Positions 30,112 through 37,972 of a DNA stretch of 38,422 bases are shown piece by piece. Within the stretch, counting starts at the first letter, position 1; each line of letters opens with the position of its first letter. The position numbers and the translations under genes are program-made. Location: positions 1 to 38,422 of the forward strand of contig DWXY01000056.1 of assembly GCA_019118935.1 (NCBI GenBank). The letters run 5' to 3'. The stretch is from Candidatus Oscillibacter pullicola (GTDB taxonomy: Bacteria > Bacillota > Clostridia > Oscillospirales > Oscillospiraceae). The notes under the pieces are model-generated. The model did not search any database, was not told the origin of the DNA, and saw only the letters and a list, made by a program, of their open reading frames with translations.

Positions 30112-31275
30112 TCATTTTTTCAGCTTCTGGATCTTCTCCAGCCGGTTCAGCGCCTCGTTGAGGGTATCGTCGTTCTTGGCGAAGTGGAGGCGGATCAGGT
30201 GGTTCACCGGCTCCTGGAAGAAGCTGGAGCCGGGCACGGCCCCCACGCCCACCTCCCGGGCCAGGTTCTTGCAGAACTGCAGGTCGCTCTCATAGCCGTA
30301 CTCGCTGATGTCCAGCAGCACATAGTAGGCGCCCTCCGGGTCATTGTGGGCGATGTGCAGGTCGTCCAGGCCCTTGAGGAACAGGTCCTTCTTGTGGGTG
30401 TACTTGGCCAGCAGGTCGTCGTAGTAGTCCTGGCCGAACTCCAGGCCGGGGATCACCGCCTCCTGCAGCGGCGCGGCGCAGCCCACCGTCAAAAAGTCGT
30501 GGACCTTCTTGGCCCGGTCGATGATCTCCTCCGGGGCGATGATGTACCCCAGCCGCCAGCCGGTGATGGAGTAGGTTTTGGACAGGGAGGAGCAGGACAG
30601 CGTCCGGTTCCACATCCCCGGCAGGGTGGCGAAGTAGGTGTGCCGGTGGGGGGCGTAGACGATGTGCTCATACACCTCGTCGGTGATGACATACGTATCG
30701 TATTTGGTGGCCATCTCCGCGATGGTCAGCAGCTCCTCCCGGGTGAAGACCCGGCCGCAGGGGTTGGAGGGGTTGCACAGCACCAGGGCCTTGGGGCGCT
30801 GGCGGAAGGCGGCCTCCAGCTCGTCCACGTCGAAGGTGAAGGCGGGCGGGTGCAGGGGCACGTAGATGGGCTCCGCCCCGGAGAGGATGGTGTCCGCCCC
30901 GTAGTTCTCATAGAAGGGGGAGAAGACGATGACCTTGTCCCCGGGGTTGGCCACGGTCATCATGGCGCACATCATGGCCTCGGTGGAGCCGCAGGTGGCC
31001 ACGATCTCACGGTCCGGGTCGATGGTGCGGCCCATATAGCGGGACTGCTTGCGGGCCAGGGCCTCCCGGAAGTTCTGGGCGCCCCAGGTGACGGAGTACT
31101 GATGGGGACCCTCCCGGGCCACCTGGGCCAGCCGGTCCAGGATCGCCTGGGGCGGGTCGAAGTCGGGGAAGCCCTGGGACAGGTTCACCGCGCCGTACTT
31201 CAGGGAGACGCGGGTCATCCGCCGGATCACGGAATCGGTGAAGCTGGCGGTGCGTTCAGAAAGAGGCTGGGGCAT
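30112..31275 (-). CDS. Class I/II PLP-dependent aminotransferase
   Basis: 387 aa. The ATG at 31275 follows AAGGAG. Family motifs are NLSQGFPDFDPP near the N-terminus, CGSTEAMMCAM, NPSNPCGRVF, the Asp in VITDEVYEHIVY, and the PLP lysine in SCSSLSKTYSITGWRLGY. The sequence is closest in style to the kynurenine/methionine aminotransferase (YbdL-like) subgroup, so an aromatic or methylthio amino acid is a possible donor. It lies next to an aldolase and near mtnA on the other strand. A divergent promoter pair separates it from the aldolase gene. Confidence 0.88.
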   Translation of the reverse strand: MPQPLSERTASFTDSVIRRMTRVSLKYGAVNLSQGFPDFDPPQAILDRLAQVAREGPHQYSVTWGAQNFREALARKQSRYMGRTIDPDREIVATCGSTEAMMCAMMTVANPGDKVIVFSPFYENYGADTILSGAEPIYVPLHPPAFTFDVDELEAAFRQRPKALVLCNPSNPCGRVFTREELLTIAEMATKYDTYVITDEVYEHIVYAPHRHTYFATLPGMWNRTLSCSSLSKTYSITGWRLGYIIAPEEIIDRAKKVHDFLTVGCAAPLQEAVIPGLEFGQDYYDDLLAKYTHKKDLFLKGLDDLHIAHNDPEGAYYVLLDISEYGYESDLQFCKNLAREVGVGAVPGSSFFQEPVNHLIRLHFAKNDDTLNEALNRLEKIQKLKK

Positions 31276-31341
31276 GGTCAAAATCACTCCTTAATTTGGG
31301 ACAGTTGGGAAAAGGTCCTGCCAAAGCGCAATATTTTTATC

Positions 31342-31370
31342 AGTATAACACGTCCCGGGGCCGCTGTCAC
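31342..31370 (-). promoter_or_regulatory. Promoter of the aminotransferase gene
   Basis: GTGACA (31365-31370), 17-base spacer, TATACT (31342-31347) on the minus strand. Confidence 0.65.
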
Positions 31371-31412
31371 CTCCGGAATCCGCAAAGGGGCGGCGCCTGA
31401 TGCGAAAAAACG

Positions 31413-31441
31413 TTGGGAATTCCGGGAGGATGTGCTATAAT
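31413..31441 (+). promoter_or_regulatory. Promoter of the aldolase gene
   Basis: TTGGGA (31413-31418), 17-base spacer, perfect TATAAT (31436-31441), 24 bp before the start codon and therefore a very short leader. Confidence 0.65.
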
Positions 31442-31464
31442 ACGGTGAGAAAGGGGGCGCAGCC

Positions 31465-32235
31465 ATGCGCGTTGCATTTTCCACCCTGCTGGCGGAGGGG
31501 CGGCCCTTCCTGGGGACCTTCATCCAGTCCGCCGCGCCGGAGTTTGTGGAGGCCGCGGGCTATGCCGGGTTCCGGTTCGCGGCCGTGGACCTGGAGCACA
31601 CCTATTACGGCCCGGAGAAGACTGCGGAGATGGTCCGGGCTGGGGAGGCGGCGGACCTGTGCGTCCTGGCCCGGGTGCCGGCCCTGGACGCGGTGTGGAT
31701 CAAGAAGTGCCTGGACATGGGGGCCTCCGGCGTGATCGTCCCCAATGTGGACACCGCCGCCCAGGCGGCGGAGGCGGTGCGGCTGTGCCGCTTCGCCCCG
31801 GAGGGCGGCCGGGGGGCCTGTCCCGGCGTCCGGGCCAACCGCTACGGCGCCGGGGGCACGGAATACTATGCCAGGGCCAACCGAGAGGTGGCGGTGATCC
31901 CCCTGGTGGAGTCCCCGGAGGGGGTTCGGAATTTCCCGGAGATCCTGCGGACGCCGGGCATCGCGGCGGTGTTCCTGGGGCCGGTGGACCTGTCGGTAGC
32001 CATGGGCCGGGGCGGGGACCCGGACGACCCGGACGTGCAGGCGGCGCTGCTGGACATGATCGGCCAGGCGAACCGGGCCGGTGTGCCGGTGGGAGCCCTG
32101 GCGGTGAACCCGGCCTTTGCCAGGAAGCTGCTGGCCCATGGGCTGGATTTCCTGGCCTACGGCATCGACACTATCCTGATGTACCAGAAGTGCCGGGAGA
32201 TTATGGAACAGGTGCTGGAAACTGGAACCATTTAA
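31465..32235 (+). CDS. HpcH/HpaI family class II aldolase
   Basis: 256 aa, the full family length. Motifs: catalytic His in VDLEHTYYG, Arg in VLARVPALD, the metal-binding Glu in VIPLVESPEGV and Asp in GPVDLSVAMG. These enzymes cleave 4-hydroxy-2-oxo acids to pyruvate and an aldehyde; the exact substrate cannot be read. It is followed at 39 bp by a nitroreductase gene, probably in one transcript. AAAGGGGG precedes the ATG. Confidence 0.9.
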   Translation: MRVAFSTLLAEGRPFLGTFIQSAAPEFVEAAGYAGFRFAAVDLEHTYYGPEKTAEMVRAGEAADLCVLARVPALDAVWIKKCLDMGASGVIVPNVDTAAQAAEAVRLCRFAPEGGRGACPGVRANRYGAGGTEYYARANREVAVIPLVESPEGVRNFPEILRTPGIAAVFLGPVDLSVAMGRGGDPDDPDVQAALLDMIGQANRAGVPVGALAVNPAFARKLLAHGLDFLAYGIDTILMYQKCREIMEQVLETGTI

Positions 32236-32274
32236 GTTTCAAAGTAAAAGAACGATAGAAAGGAAGCTGCGAAC

Positions 32275-32796
32275 ATGAACGAGACACTGAAGGTTTTGAA
32301 GGAGCGCCGGAGCGTCCGCAAGTACAAGGCGGAGCAGATCAAGGACGAGGAGCTGAACGCCATTCTGGAGGCGGGCACCTGGGCGCCCTCCGCCAAGGGA
32401 CTCCAGACCTCCGTCATGGTGGTGGTCCAGGACCCGGAGACCATCGCCTATATGTCCAAACTGAACGCGGAGATCCAGGGCAACCCCGGCACGGATCCCT
32501 TCTACGGCGCCCCCACCGTGGTGGTGGTCCTGGGGGACGGGGAGAAGCTGAACTGGCTGCAGGACGGCTCCCTGGTGATGGGGAACCTGATGAACGCCGC
32601 GGCGGCCCTGGGCCTGGGCTCCTGCTGGATCAACCGGGCCATGGAGCTTTTTGACCGGCCGGAGGGCAAGGAACTGCTGAAGAAGTGGGGCCTGCCGGAG
32701 ACCTACCGGGGCGTGGGCAACTGCATCCTGGGGTATGTGGAGGGGGACCTGCCCGCTCCCAAGCCCCGGAAGGACGGCTGGATCCTCCGGGTGTGA
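32275..32796 (+). CDS. Nitroreductase family flavoprotein
   Basis: 173 aa, the short type. The N-terminal LKERRSVRKYK is the FMN-contacting motif. WAPSAKGLQTSVMVVVQD and GLGSCWINRAMELF are family features. It is probably an NAD(P)H-dependent FMN enzyme reducing nitro, quinone or enone groups. AAAGGAAG lies before the start. A weak terminator follows at 32808. Confidence 0.9.
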   Translation: MNETLKVLKERRSVRKYKAEQIKDEELNAILEAGTWAPSAKGLQTSVMVVVQDPETIAYMSKLNAEIQGNPGTDPFYGAPTVVVVLGDGEKLNWLQDGSLVMGNLMNAAAALGLGSCWINRAMELFDRPEGKELLKKWGLPETYRGVGNCILGYVEGDLPAPKPRKDGWILRV

Positions 32797-32807
32797 TGGG
32801 ATCGCAG

Positions 32808-32839
32808 GGCGGCGGGAGCATTCCCGCCGCCTCTGGCTT
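32808..32839 (+). terminator. Hairpin after the nitroreductase gene
   Basis: A 10-bp stem GGCGGCGGGA-GCAT-TCCCGCCGCC, followed after a few bases by CTTTTA; probably a weak terminator. Confidence 0.55.
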
Positions 32840-32878
32840 TTATGAGGCTTCCCGGGGCGGATGCGCGGCGCTTTCCCC

Positions 32879-32907
32879 TTGCGTCCGGAGCGGAATTGCG
32901 ATACACT
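32879..32907 (+). promoter_or_regulatory. Possible promoter for mtnA
   Basis: TTGCGT (32879-32884), 17-base spacer, TACACT (32902-32907), 72 bp before the start. No riboswitch-like structure is apparent in the short leader. Confidence 0.5.
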
Positions 32908-32978
32908 GAAACCAATCACACGAAGGCGCCGCCGCAGGAAGCGCAAGGACGGCCGCCGCCCAGAAAGGAAGAACCACC

Positions 32979-34055
32979 ATGCCAGATATCACCGCGGTGA
33001 CCCACGCCCAGAACATCCGCTACGACCGGAAGGCGGAGGCCCTTTACATCATCGACCAGACCCTGCTGCCCAATGAGGAGAAGGAGATCCGCCTCCAGAC
33101 CATCGACGAAATGGTGGAGGCCATCCGGGCCCTGCGGGTCCGGGGGGCGCCGGCCATCGGCATCTGCGCCGCCTACTGCATGTATGTGCTGGCCAAGTCC
33201 ATCCGGACCGAGGACCGGCCCACGTTTTTGAAGCGCCTCAGCGATTACGGCCAGCAGCTGGACGCCGCCCGTCCCACGGCGGTGAATCTGGGCTGGGCCA
33301 TCCGGGAGATGATGCGCACCGCCCTGGAGCACGTCCACGACACCCGGGGCCAGATGCTGGACGCCCTGTACGAGCGGGCCGTGGCCATCCACGAGGACGA
33401 CATCGCCAAGTGCAAAGCCATCTCCGAATACGGACTGAGCCTGCTGAAGGAGGGCGACGGCGTCCTGACCCACTGTAACGCCGGTCCCCTTGCCACCTCC
33501 CGATACGGCACGGCCCAGGGCCCCTTCCTGCTGGCGGCGGAGCGGGGGATGCACATCCGGGTGTTCGCCGACGAGACCCGACCCCTGCTCCAGGGGGCCC
33601 GGCTCACCAGCTACGAGCTCCAGCGGGCCGGGGTGGACGTGACGCTGATCTGCGACAACATGGTCTCCATCGTCATGAAGAACGGCTGGGTCCAGGCCTG
33701 CTTCGTGGGCTGCGACCGGGTGGCCGCCAACGGCGACACCGCCAACAAGATCGGCACCTCCGGCGTGGCCATCCTGGCCAAGCACTACGGGATCCCCGTC
33801 TACGTGCTGGGCCCCACCTCCACCATCGACATGAGCTGCCCTGACGGGGACCACATCCCCATCGAGGAGCGGGACGGCGAGGAGATCAGGACCATGTGGT
33901 ACGAAAAGCCCATGGCCCTGCCCGAGGTGAAGTGCTACAACCCCGCCTTCGACGTGACGGATCATGACCTGATCGCCGGCATCGTCACGGAGAAGGGCAT
34001 CTGCCGCCCGCCCTACACCAAGAGCCTGAAGGCGCTGTTTGACGACAAGAAGTGA
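32979..34055 (+). CDS. mtnA: Methylthioribose-1-phosphate isomerase
   Basis: 358 aa. It has the expected catalytic Cys166 in [17 protein letters not shown] and Asp246 in [18 protein letters not shown], plus [14 protein letters not shown] near residue 55. MtnA converts 5-methylthioribose-1-phosphate to the ribulose form in methionine salvage, and related enzymes act on 5-deoxyribose-1-phosphate. It is followed at 47 bp by a purine nucleoside phosphorylase, which could supply the sugar-1-phosphate. The later methionine-salvage genes (mtnB, mtnC or mtnW, mtnD) are not in the window. Confidence 0.93.
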   Translation: MPDITAVTHAQNIRYDRKAEALYIIDQTLLPNEEKEIRLQTIDEMVEAIRALRVRGAPAIGICAAYCMYVLAKSIRTEDRPTFLKRLSDYGQQLDAARPTAVNLGWAIREMMRTALEHVHDTRGQMLDALYERAVAIHEDDIAKCKAISEYGLSLLKEGDGVLTHCNAGPLATSRYGTAQGPFLLAAERGMHIRVFADETRPLLQGARLTSYELQRAGVDVTLICDNMVSIVMKNGWVQACFVGCDRVAANGDTANKIGTSGVAILAKHYGIPVYVLGPTSTIDMSCPDGDHIPIEERDGEEIRTMWYEKPMALPEVKCYNPAFDVTDHDLIAGIVTEKGICRPPYTKSLKALFDDKK

Positions 34056-34102
34056 CAACAAAACGGAATATCTGACATCCACATTACAAGGAGGAATCGA
34101 AA

Positions 34103-34837
34103 ATGGCCATCAAGGAATCCCCCTCCGCCTCCATCGCGGCGGACGAGAGCCAGATCGCGAAAGCCGTGCTGATGCCCGGCGACCCCCTGCGGGCCAAGTA
34201 CGTGGCGGACCACTATCTGGAGGACGTGGTGTGCTTCAACACCGTCCGGAACATGCTGGGCTACACCGGCACCTACAAGGGCAAGCGCATCTCCGTCATG
34301 GGCCACGGCATGGGCGTGCCCTCCATGGGCATTTACAGCTATGAGCTGTACCAGTTCTTCGGCGTGGACACCATCATCCGCATCGGCTCCGCCGGCGGCA
34401 TCGGAGACGATGTGAAGGTCCGGGACGTGGTCATCGCCCTGGGGGCCTCCACCAACTCCCACTTCGCCGACCAGTACCGCTTCCCCGGCCAGCTGTGCGC
34501 CACCGCCGATTTTGGCCTCCTGCGCTCCGCCGTGGAGACGGCGGAGGCCATGGGCGTCCGGGCGGATGTGGGCCAGGTGTTCACGGCGGACCAGTTCTAC
34601 AACGACAACCCCGACGCCGGGGCCATGTACCGGAAGTTCGGCATCCTGGCGCTGGAGATGGAGACGGCGGGCCTGTACTGGACGGCCCAGCGGCTGGGGA
34701 AGCGGGCGCTGAGCCTGCTGACCATCTCCGACCACATCTTCACGGGAGAGTCCCTCTCCGCCCAGGAGCGGCAGGACTCCTTCCACGAGATGATGGAGAT
34801 CGCCCTGGAGACCGCCTGGAAGTCCCTGGAGGGCTGA
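34103..34837 (+). CDS. deoD: Purine-nucleoside phosphorylase, DeoD type
   Basis: 244 aa, the hexameric DeoD length. Motifs: LMPGDPLRAKYVA (phosphate-binding), VMGHGMGVPSMGIYSYEL, RIGSAGGIGDDVKVRDVVIA, LALEMETAGLYWTA and the catalytic Asp in TISDHIFTGE. It cleaves purine nucleosides with phosphate. In this operon it sits between mtnA and a small unknown gene, so 5'-methylthioadenosine or 5'-deoxyadenosine is a possible extra substrate. AAGGAGGA precedes the ATG. Confidence 0.94.
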   Translation: MAIKESPSASIAADESQIAKAVLMPGDPLRAKYVADHYLEDVVCFNTVRNMLGYTGTYKGKRISVMGHGMGVPSMGIYSYELYQFFGVDTIIRIGSAGGIGDDVKVRDVVIALGASTNSHFADQYRFPGQLCATADFGLLRSAVETAEAMGVRADVGQVFTADQFYNDNPDAGAMYRKFGILALEMETAGLYWTAQRLGKRALSLLTISDHIFTGESLSAQERQDSFHEMMEIALETAWKSLEG

Positions 34838-34840
34838 CGT

Positions 34841-35134
34841 ATGGCGCTGTTCGGAAAGCGGGAGAAGGCCTATGAGGTCTGGGGGGACAAACCCCGGTGG
34901 AAGGAAGCCCGGCAGCGGCTGAAGGATGCGGGCATCAAGGTCATGGAGACCGGCTTCTACGAGACGGAGGCACCGGCGTGCGGCTGCGGCGCCAAGCTGG
35001 ACCACCGGGACTTCGGCCCCAACGGGAAGATCGACCGGCTGACCTACTACATCTCCGTGAAGCCGGAGGACGTGGAGCGGGCGAAGGACCTGCTGGCGGA
35101 CCTGGTGAAGCCGGAGCACGTGGTGCCCCAGTAA
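34841..35134 (+). CDS. Conserved-looking small protein of unknown function (97 aa)
   Basis: It begins 3 bp after deoD, with GGAGG inside the deoD tail. Residues 1-55 contain WGDKPRWKEARQRLKDAGIKVMET and a CGCG (Cys47, Cys49) after a Pro-Ala-Cys. Residues about 63-95 form a beta-alpha unit (RLTYYISVKPEDVERAKDLL) like a small ferredoxin-fold or signal-transducer half. No name can be given. It could be a regulatory or metal-binding partner of the operon. A strong terminator follows. Confidence 0.7.
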   Translation: MALFGKREKAYEVWGDKPRWKEARQRLKDAGIKVMETGFYETEAPACGCGAKLDHRDFGPNGKIDRLTYYISVKPEDVERAKDLLADLVKPEHVVPQ

Positions 35135-35149
35135 TTGGACCTGCAAAAG

Positions 35150-35190
35150 ACAAGGACCCGCCGGGGCGCACGCCCCGGCGGGTCCTTGTT
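35150..35190 (+). terminator. Intrinsic terminator of the mtnA-deoD operon
   Basis: A long perfect stem (19 bp, ACAAGGACCCGCCGGGGCG with its complement) with a small loop. Direct repeats CTGCAAAA(A)G flank it at 35141 and 35191. The remaining gap to 35385 contains another hairpin (GGCCCCG/CGGGGCC, 35331-35361) followed by TTTG, and no gene. Confidence 0.8.
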
Positions 35191-35385
35191 CTGCAAAAAG
35201 CGTTTTGACAGGACAGGCAAGGTTTTGATTGGAGCGGCACGGGCCCCCTTGCCTGAAAGACGCCCGATGGGCGGCCGCACAGCGCTCTCCACGCCGCTTC
35301 CGGAACGGTTCGGCCTGCCCGGCAGACCGCGGCCCCGCCGGGAATGTGCTCCGACGGGGCCTTTGTTGCCTGGAAATGCCTCAGC

Positions 35386-36441
35386 TCACTCCGCTGTCAG
35401 ATCGTACACCACGCCTCCCACGGAGATGGAGGCCATGTCCTCCATGGGGATGACCTGGGAGAGCACCTCACCCTTGGAGCAGACGGTAGTGCCGTCCTCC
35501 GGGGCGATGCTGCCGCCGGCGTTGGAGAGGTCCACCACCGTGCCGTCGGTGAGGGTCAGCAGGATCTCCACATTCTCGAAGTACCGCTGTGTGGTGAGGC
35601 GGTCCTCTTCGCTCTGCCGGCCGCTGCCGGAGTTGCTCCACACCACCTCGTGGTCCACGGTGTAGTCTACCTTATAGGCTACGGGGGAGAGGGTGATGGC
35701 GTCGATGGTGAAGGTCATGCCATCCTGAGTGAAGGTCTCGCCGCCGCCCAGGGTGATGGAGCTGTCCTCATAGGCCATCTCAAACTTGACCTTCCACTTG
35801 CCCTCGATGACAGGCACGCTCTCGCCGGTCTCCTCATCCCACTTGTAGATGTTCTCGAACACGCCGGTGGCGGTGCAGTCGTTGATGGGCTTGTCGGCGC
35901 TGACCGTCTCCACCATCTGGATGGAGCTGGCCGCGGGGTCCTCCACCACAAAATAGCTGCTGCCGTGGCTTCCGCCCAGAATGCTCAGGTCCGTGCCGTT
36001 GCCGTGGACCAGCAGCATTTCGTCTGTGATGTCCTCCGGCAGCAGGCGGGTGCCGTCGTCCCGGCTGATGGTGTAGACGATGACGGCATTGTACGCATCG
36101 CCCATGACCGCGTCTGCGGTGATGGTGACGCCGTTGTCCGTGTCGCTGGCCCCCACGGGGTAGCCGATCTTGTCGATGATCTCCGTCTGGGCGGGGGCTC
36201 CGCCGAAGAGGGGAGAGAAGACCTCCACAGCGGACCGCAGGATGCCGGTGGCGCCGGCAGTGCCCACCGCCAGCACCAGCACCGCCGCAGCGGCGATCAG
36301 GGCCATCCGGCGGACGGGACGGCGGGCGGGCCGGGTCTGCTTCCGCGCCGCCTCCGCGGCCCGGCGGGCGATGGCGGCCTTTTGCTCTTCCGTAAAGTGC
36401 AGGCTGTTCAGGGACTCCTGATATTCAAACGGGCTGTTCAT
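35386..36441 (-). CDS. Membrane-anchored anti-sigma-type protein (DUF4179-like)
   Basis: 351 aa. The ATG at 36441 is chosen because GGGAGG lies 8 bases upstream; another ATG two codons earlier is too close. Layout: a cytoplasmic helical head (1-45; FHFTEEQKAAIARRAAEAARK-like region), one membrane helix (about 46-66; MALIAAAAVLVLAVG), then a large extracellular beta-rich domain of DUF4179 type. Its start overlaps the end of the ECF sigma gene by 17 bases, the standard sigma/anti-sigma arrangement. It probably holds the sigma factor at the membrane until a signal releases it. Confidence 0.82.
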   Translation of the reverse strand: MNSPFEYQESLNSLHFTEEQKAAIARRAAEAARKQTRPARRPVRRMALIAAAAVLVLAVGTAGATGILRSAVEVFSPLFGGAPAQTEIIDKIGYPVGASDTDNGVTITADAVMGDAYNAVIVYTISRDDGTRLLPEDITDEMLLVHGNGTDLSILGGSHGSSYFVVEDPAASSIQMVETVSADKPINDCTATGVFENIYKWDEETGESVPVIEGKWKVKFEMAYEDSSITLGGGETFTQDGMTFTIDAITLSPVAYKVDYTVDHEVVWSNSGSGRQSEEDRLTTQRYFENVEILLTLTDGTVVDLSNAGGSIAPEDGTTVCSKGEVLSQVIPMEDMASISVGGVVYDLTAE

Positions 36442-36913
36442 AGCCATATCCTCCCAAAAGTTCTTTCAGCTTCGTCCGTCCCCGGGCCAGCCGGGTGTGG
36501 ACGGTTGCGGTGGGGATGCCCAGGATCTGTCCGATCTCGGCGGCCTGGTAACCCTCGTAATAGAACAGATAAATGACGGCCCGGTAGTGGGGCGGCAGCT
36601 GATTCACCGCCTCCAGCACGGATCCGTCGCCCGCCTGGGGGGCGGGGACCTCCAGCCCGGTGTCCAGGGATTGGGACCGCTGCCGCCAGGGGCTTTTCAG
36701 CAGGTCCTTGCAGGCGTTGGCCGCCATCCGCAGGATGTAGGCCCGCTCGTGCTCCGGGCTCTCGAACGCCCGGGGCTCCGTCAGCAGCTTCACGAAGACC
36801 GTCTGGCAGATATCCTGGGCGTCGTGGGTGTTTTTCAGATAGGTGTAGCTGAGGCGGAGGATCGCGTCGGCGTATGTGTTGGCCAGCCGCTCCGCCTGTT
36901 CCATATCGTCCAT
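36425..36913 (-). CDS. ECF-type RNA polymerase sigma factor
   Basis: 162 aa. Region 2 covers about 8-75 (ADAILRLSYTYLKNTHDAQDICQTVFVKLL), and region 4 about 105-155 (LPPHYRAVIYLFYYEGYQAAEIGQILGIPTATVHTRLARGR). The ATG at 36913 has AAAGGAG 9 bases upstream; a TTG three codons earlier is less suitable. An ECF-type promoter (TGAAAG-17-CGTATC) lies upstream, implying that the factor transcribes its own operon. The anti-sigma gene follows with overlap. Confidence 0.93.
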   Translation of the reverse strand: MDDMEQAERLANTYADAILRLSYTYLKNTHDAQDICQTVFVKLLTEPRAFESPEHERAYILRMAANACKDLLKSPWRQRSQSLDTGLEVPAPQAGDGSVLEAVNQLPPHYRAVIYLFYYEGYQAAEIGQILGIPTATVHTRLARGRTKLKELLGGYGYEQPV

Positions 36914-36946
36914 GTGTCTCAACTCCTTTGGAGCGCTCTCACCCAG

Positions 36947-36975
36947 GATACGATCCGGCGGGGGAAAAACTTTCA
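36947..36975 (-). promoter_or_regulatory. ECF-type autoregulatory promoter
   Basis: On the minus strand TGAAAG (36970-36975), 17-base spacer, CGTATC (36947-36952). This resembles the TGAAAC/CGTA pattern of sigma-W/M-type promoters. A second similar block (CCTGAAAAAAAGTTTCC) lies just upstream, giving an imperfect tandem repeat. Confidence 0.65.
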
Positions 36976-37004
36976 GGGAGGGGGAAACTTTTTTTCAGGG
37001 CAGG

Positions 37005-37029
37005 AAAAAGCGGCCCCCGGGGGCCGCTT
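37005..37029 (-). terminator. Terminator of the cupin gene
   Basis: A GC stem AAGCGGCCC/GGGCCGCTT followed by TTTTT on the minus strand, 10 bp after the cupin stop. Confidence 0.75.
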
Positions 37030-37039
37030 GGATCCGGTT

Positions 37040-37384
37040 TTATTCTCCCACGATTAAGGCGATCAGCTCCACGGGTTCCGTGCCCCGGTTCTCCAGGCCG
37101 TGGACCTCGCCGTAGCCGGTGGCGCAGATGTCGCCGGGGCGGACCACGACCTCCGTGCCGTTGTCGTTGAACACGCCTTCCCCCTTGATGATGTAGTAGA
37201 ACTCCGTCTCATGGTTGTGGGGATGGTCGCCGATGGAGCAGCCCGGGTCGATGGTGACGTGGGCGAACAGGCGGCCGTGGTTGTACAGGCCCGCCTTGTC
37301 CGTCAGGTCCTTCATGTGGATGAGGCCCTTGCCGTTCTGGACGCAGGCATCCCGCCGGGGGCACTTGTCAGATGGGGTGAACAT
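37040..37384 (-). CDS. Small cupin-domain protein
   Basis: 114 aa with a single cupin barrel. Motif 1 is GDHPHNHETEFYYIIKGEG, with His residues and Glu placed as metal ligands; motif 2 is PGDICATGYGEVHGLENRG, with the second His. Such stand-alone cupins include isomerases and binding proteins; the substrate is unknown. The N-terminal 25 residues (SDKCPRRDACVQNG) carry two Cys before the barrel, an unusual addition. It has its own promoter at 37434-37462. Confidence 0.88.
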   Translation of the reverse strand: MFTPSDKCPRRDACVQNGKGLIHMKDLTDKAGLYNHGRLFAHVTIDPGCSIGDHPHNHETEFYYIIKGEGVFNDNGTEVVVRPGDICATGYGEVHGLENRGTEPVELIALIVGE

Positions 37385-37433
37385 GGCAGTTTCCTTCTTT
37401 CCTGAGAATTTCCAGTGGGTATCAGATGTGCCG

Positions 37434-37462
37434 ATTTTACCACAGCGGCAGTGGGAAGTCCA
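37434..37462 (-). promoter_or_regulatory. Possible promoter of the cupin gene
   Basis: TGGACT (37457-37462), 17-base spacer, TAAAAT (37434-37439) on the minus strand. Confidence 0.5.
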
Positions 37463-37468
37463 GGCCAG

Positions 37469-37503
37469 GCCGTAAAAAACGGCACGTCGCGGCTCTCTCC
37501 GCG
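37469..37503 (-). terminator. Hairpins after the XRE regulator gene
   Basis: CGCGG-CTCTCT-CCGCG (37488-37503) and GCCGT-AAAAA-ACGGC (37469-37483). On the minus strand the first is followed a few bases later by a six-T run. Confidence 0.5.
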
Positions 37504-37511
37504 GCGCACCG

Positions 37512-37748
37512 TCAATCCTGGGCGAACAGGGCGTTGTAGTCCACCTTCAGGGCCTCCGCCAGCTTGTCGATCTCAAAGATGGAGGTGGAGCGGTAGCCTG
37601 TCTCGATATGGCCCAGCATGGTCTCCGTCAGGTCACAGCCGTTGGTCTGCAGCTGGGCGGCCAGCTGCTTCTGGGACAGGCCCCGGAGCTTCCGATAGTA
37701 TTTCACTTTGGCGCCGATGTTGCGGTCCAGCGGGGTGCTTCGTTTCAT
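37512..37748 (-). CDS. XRE-family transcriptional regulator (78 aa)
   Basis: A single helix-turn-helix of the Cro/C1 type: IGAKVKYYRKLRGLSQKQLAAQL (about 11-33), then the recognition helix region DLTETMLGHIETGYRSTSIFEIDKLAEALKV. It ends soon after the domain, so it has no sensor domain. GGAG lies 7 bases before the ATG. Two direct GATAAAAGG repeats 22 bp apart upstream may be its operator. It could also act on the divergent hisZ gene. Confidence 0.85.
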   Translation of the reverse strand: MKRSTPLDRNIGAKVKYYRKLRGLSQKQLAAQLQTNGCDLTETMLGHIETGYRSTSIFEIDKLAEALKVDYNALFAQD

Positions 37749-37762
37749 AGCGGCTCTCCATG

Positions 37763-37793
37763 GATAAAAGGATTTTCTTTAGATGATAAAAGG
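37763..37793. promoter_or_regulatory. Direct repeats upstream of the XRE gene
   Basis: GATAAAAGG occurs at 37763-37771 and 37785-37793, 22 bp apart or two helical turns, in the promoter region of the XRE gene. Candidate operator. The rest of the 309-bp gap to hisZ holds the features listed next and no gene. Confidence 0.45.
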
Positions 37794-37878
37794 AGCATGG
37801 ACCGGAAATCCTCTATCTATGAAGAAATCGGGAATTTTGCGGCTGGAAACCGCAGGAAACACGCTGCTGCCGGGGTGA

Positions 37879-37907
37879 TTGCAAAAATCCCGCGCCAGGT
37901 GTAAAAT
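37879..37907 (+). promoter_or_regulatory. Possible upstream promoter of hisZ
   Basis: TTGCAA (37879-37884), 17-base spacer, TAAAAT (37902-37907). A hairpin AGCAGA..TCTGCT with inner TGTG/CACA follows at about 37932-37967. Confidence 0.5.
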
Positions 37908-37972
37908 CAACCTGTATCGCGCGCTCCGCGGCAGCAGATTTGTGAAAAGCACAGAATTTTTTCTGCTACCGA

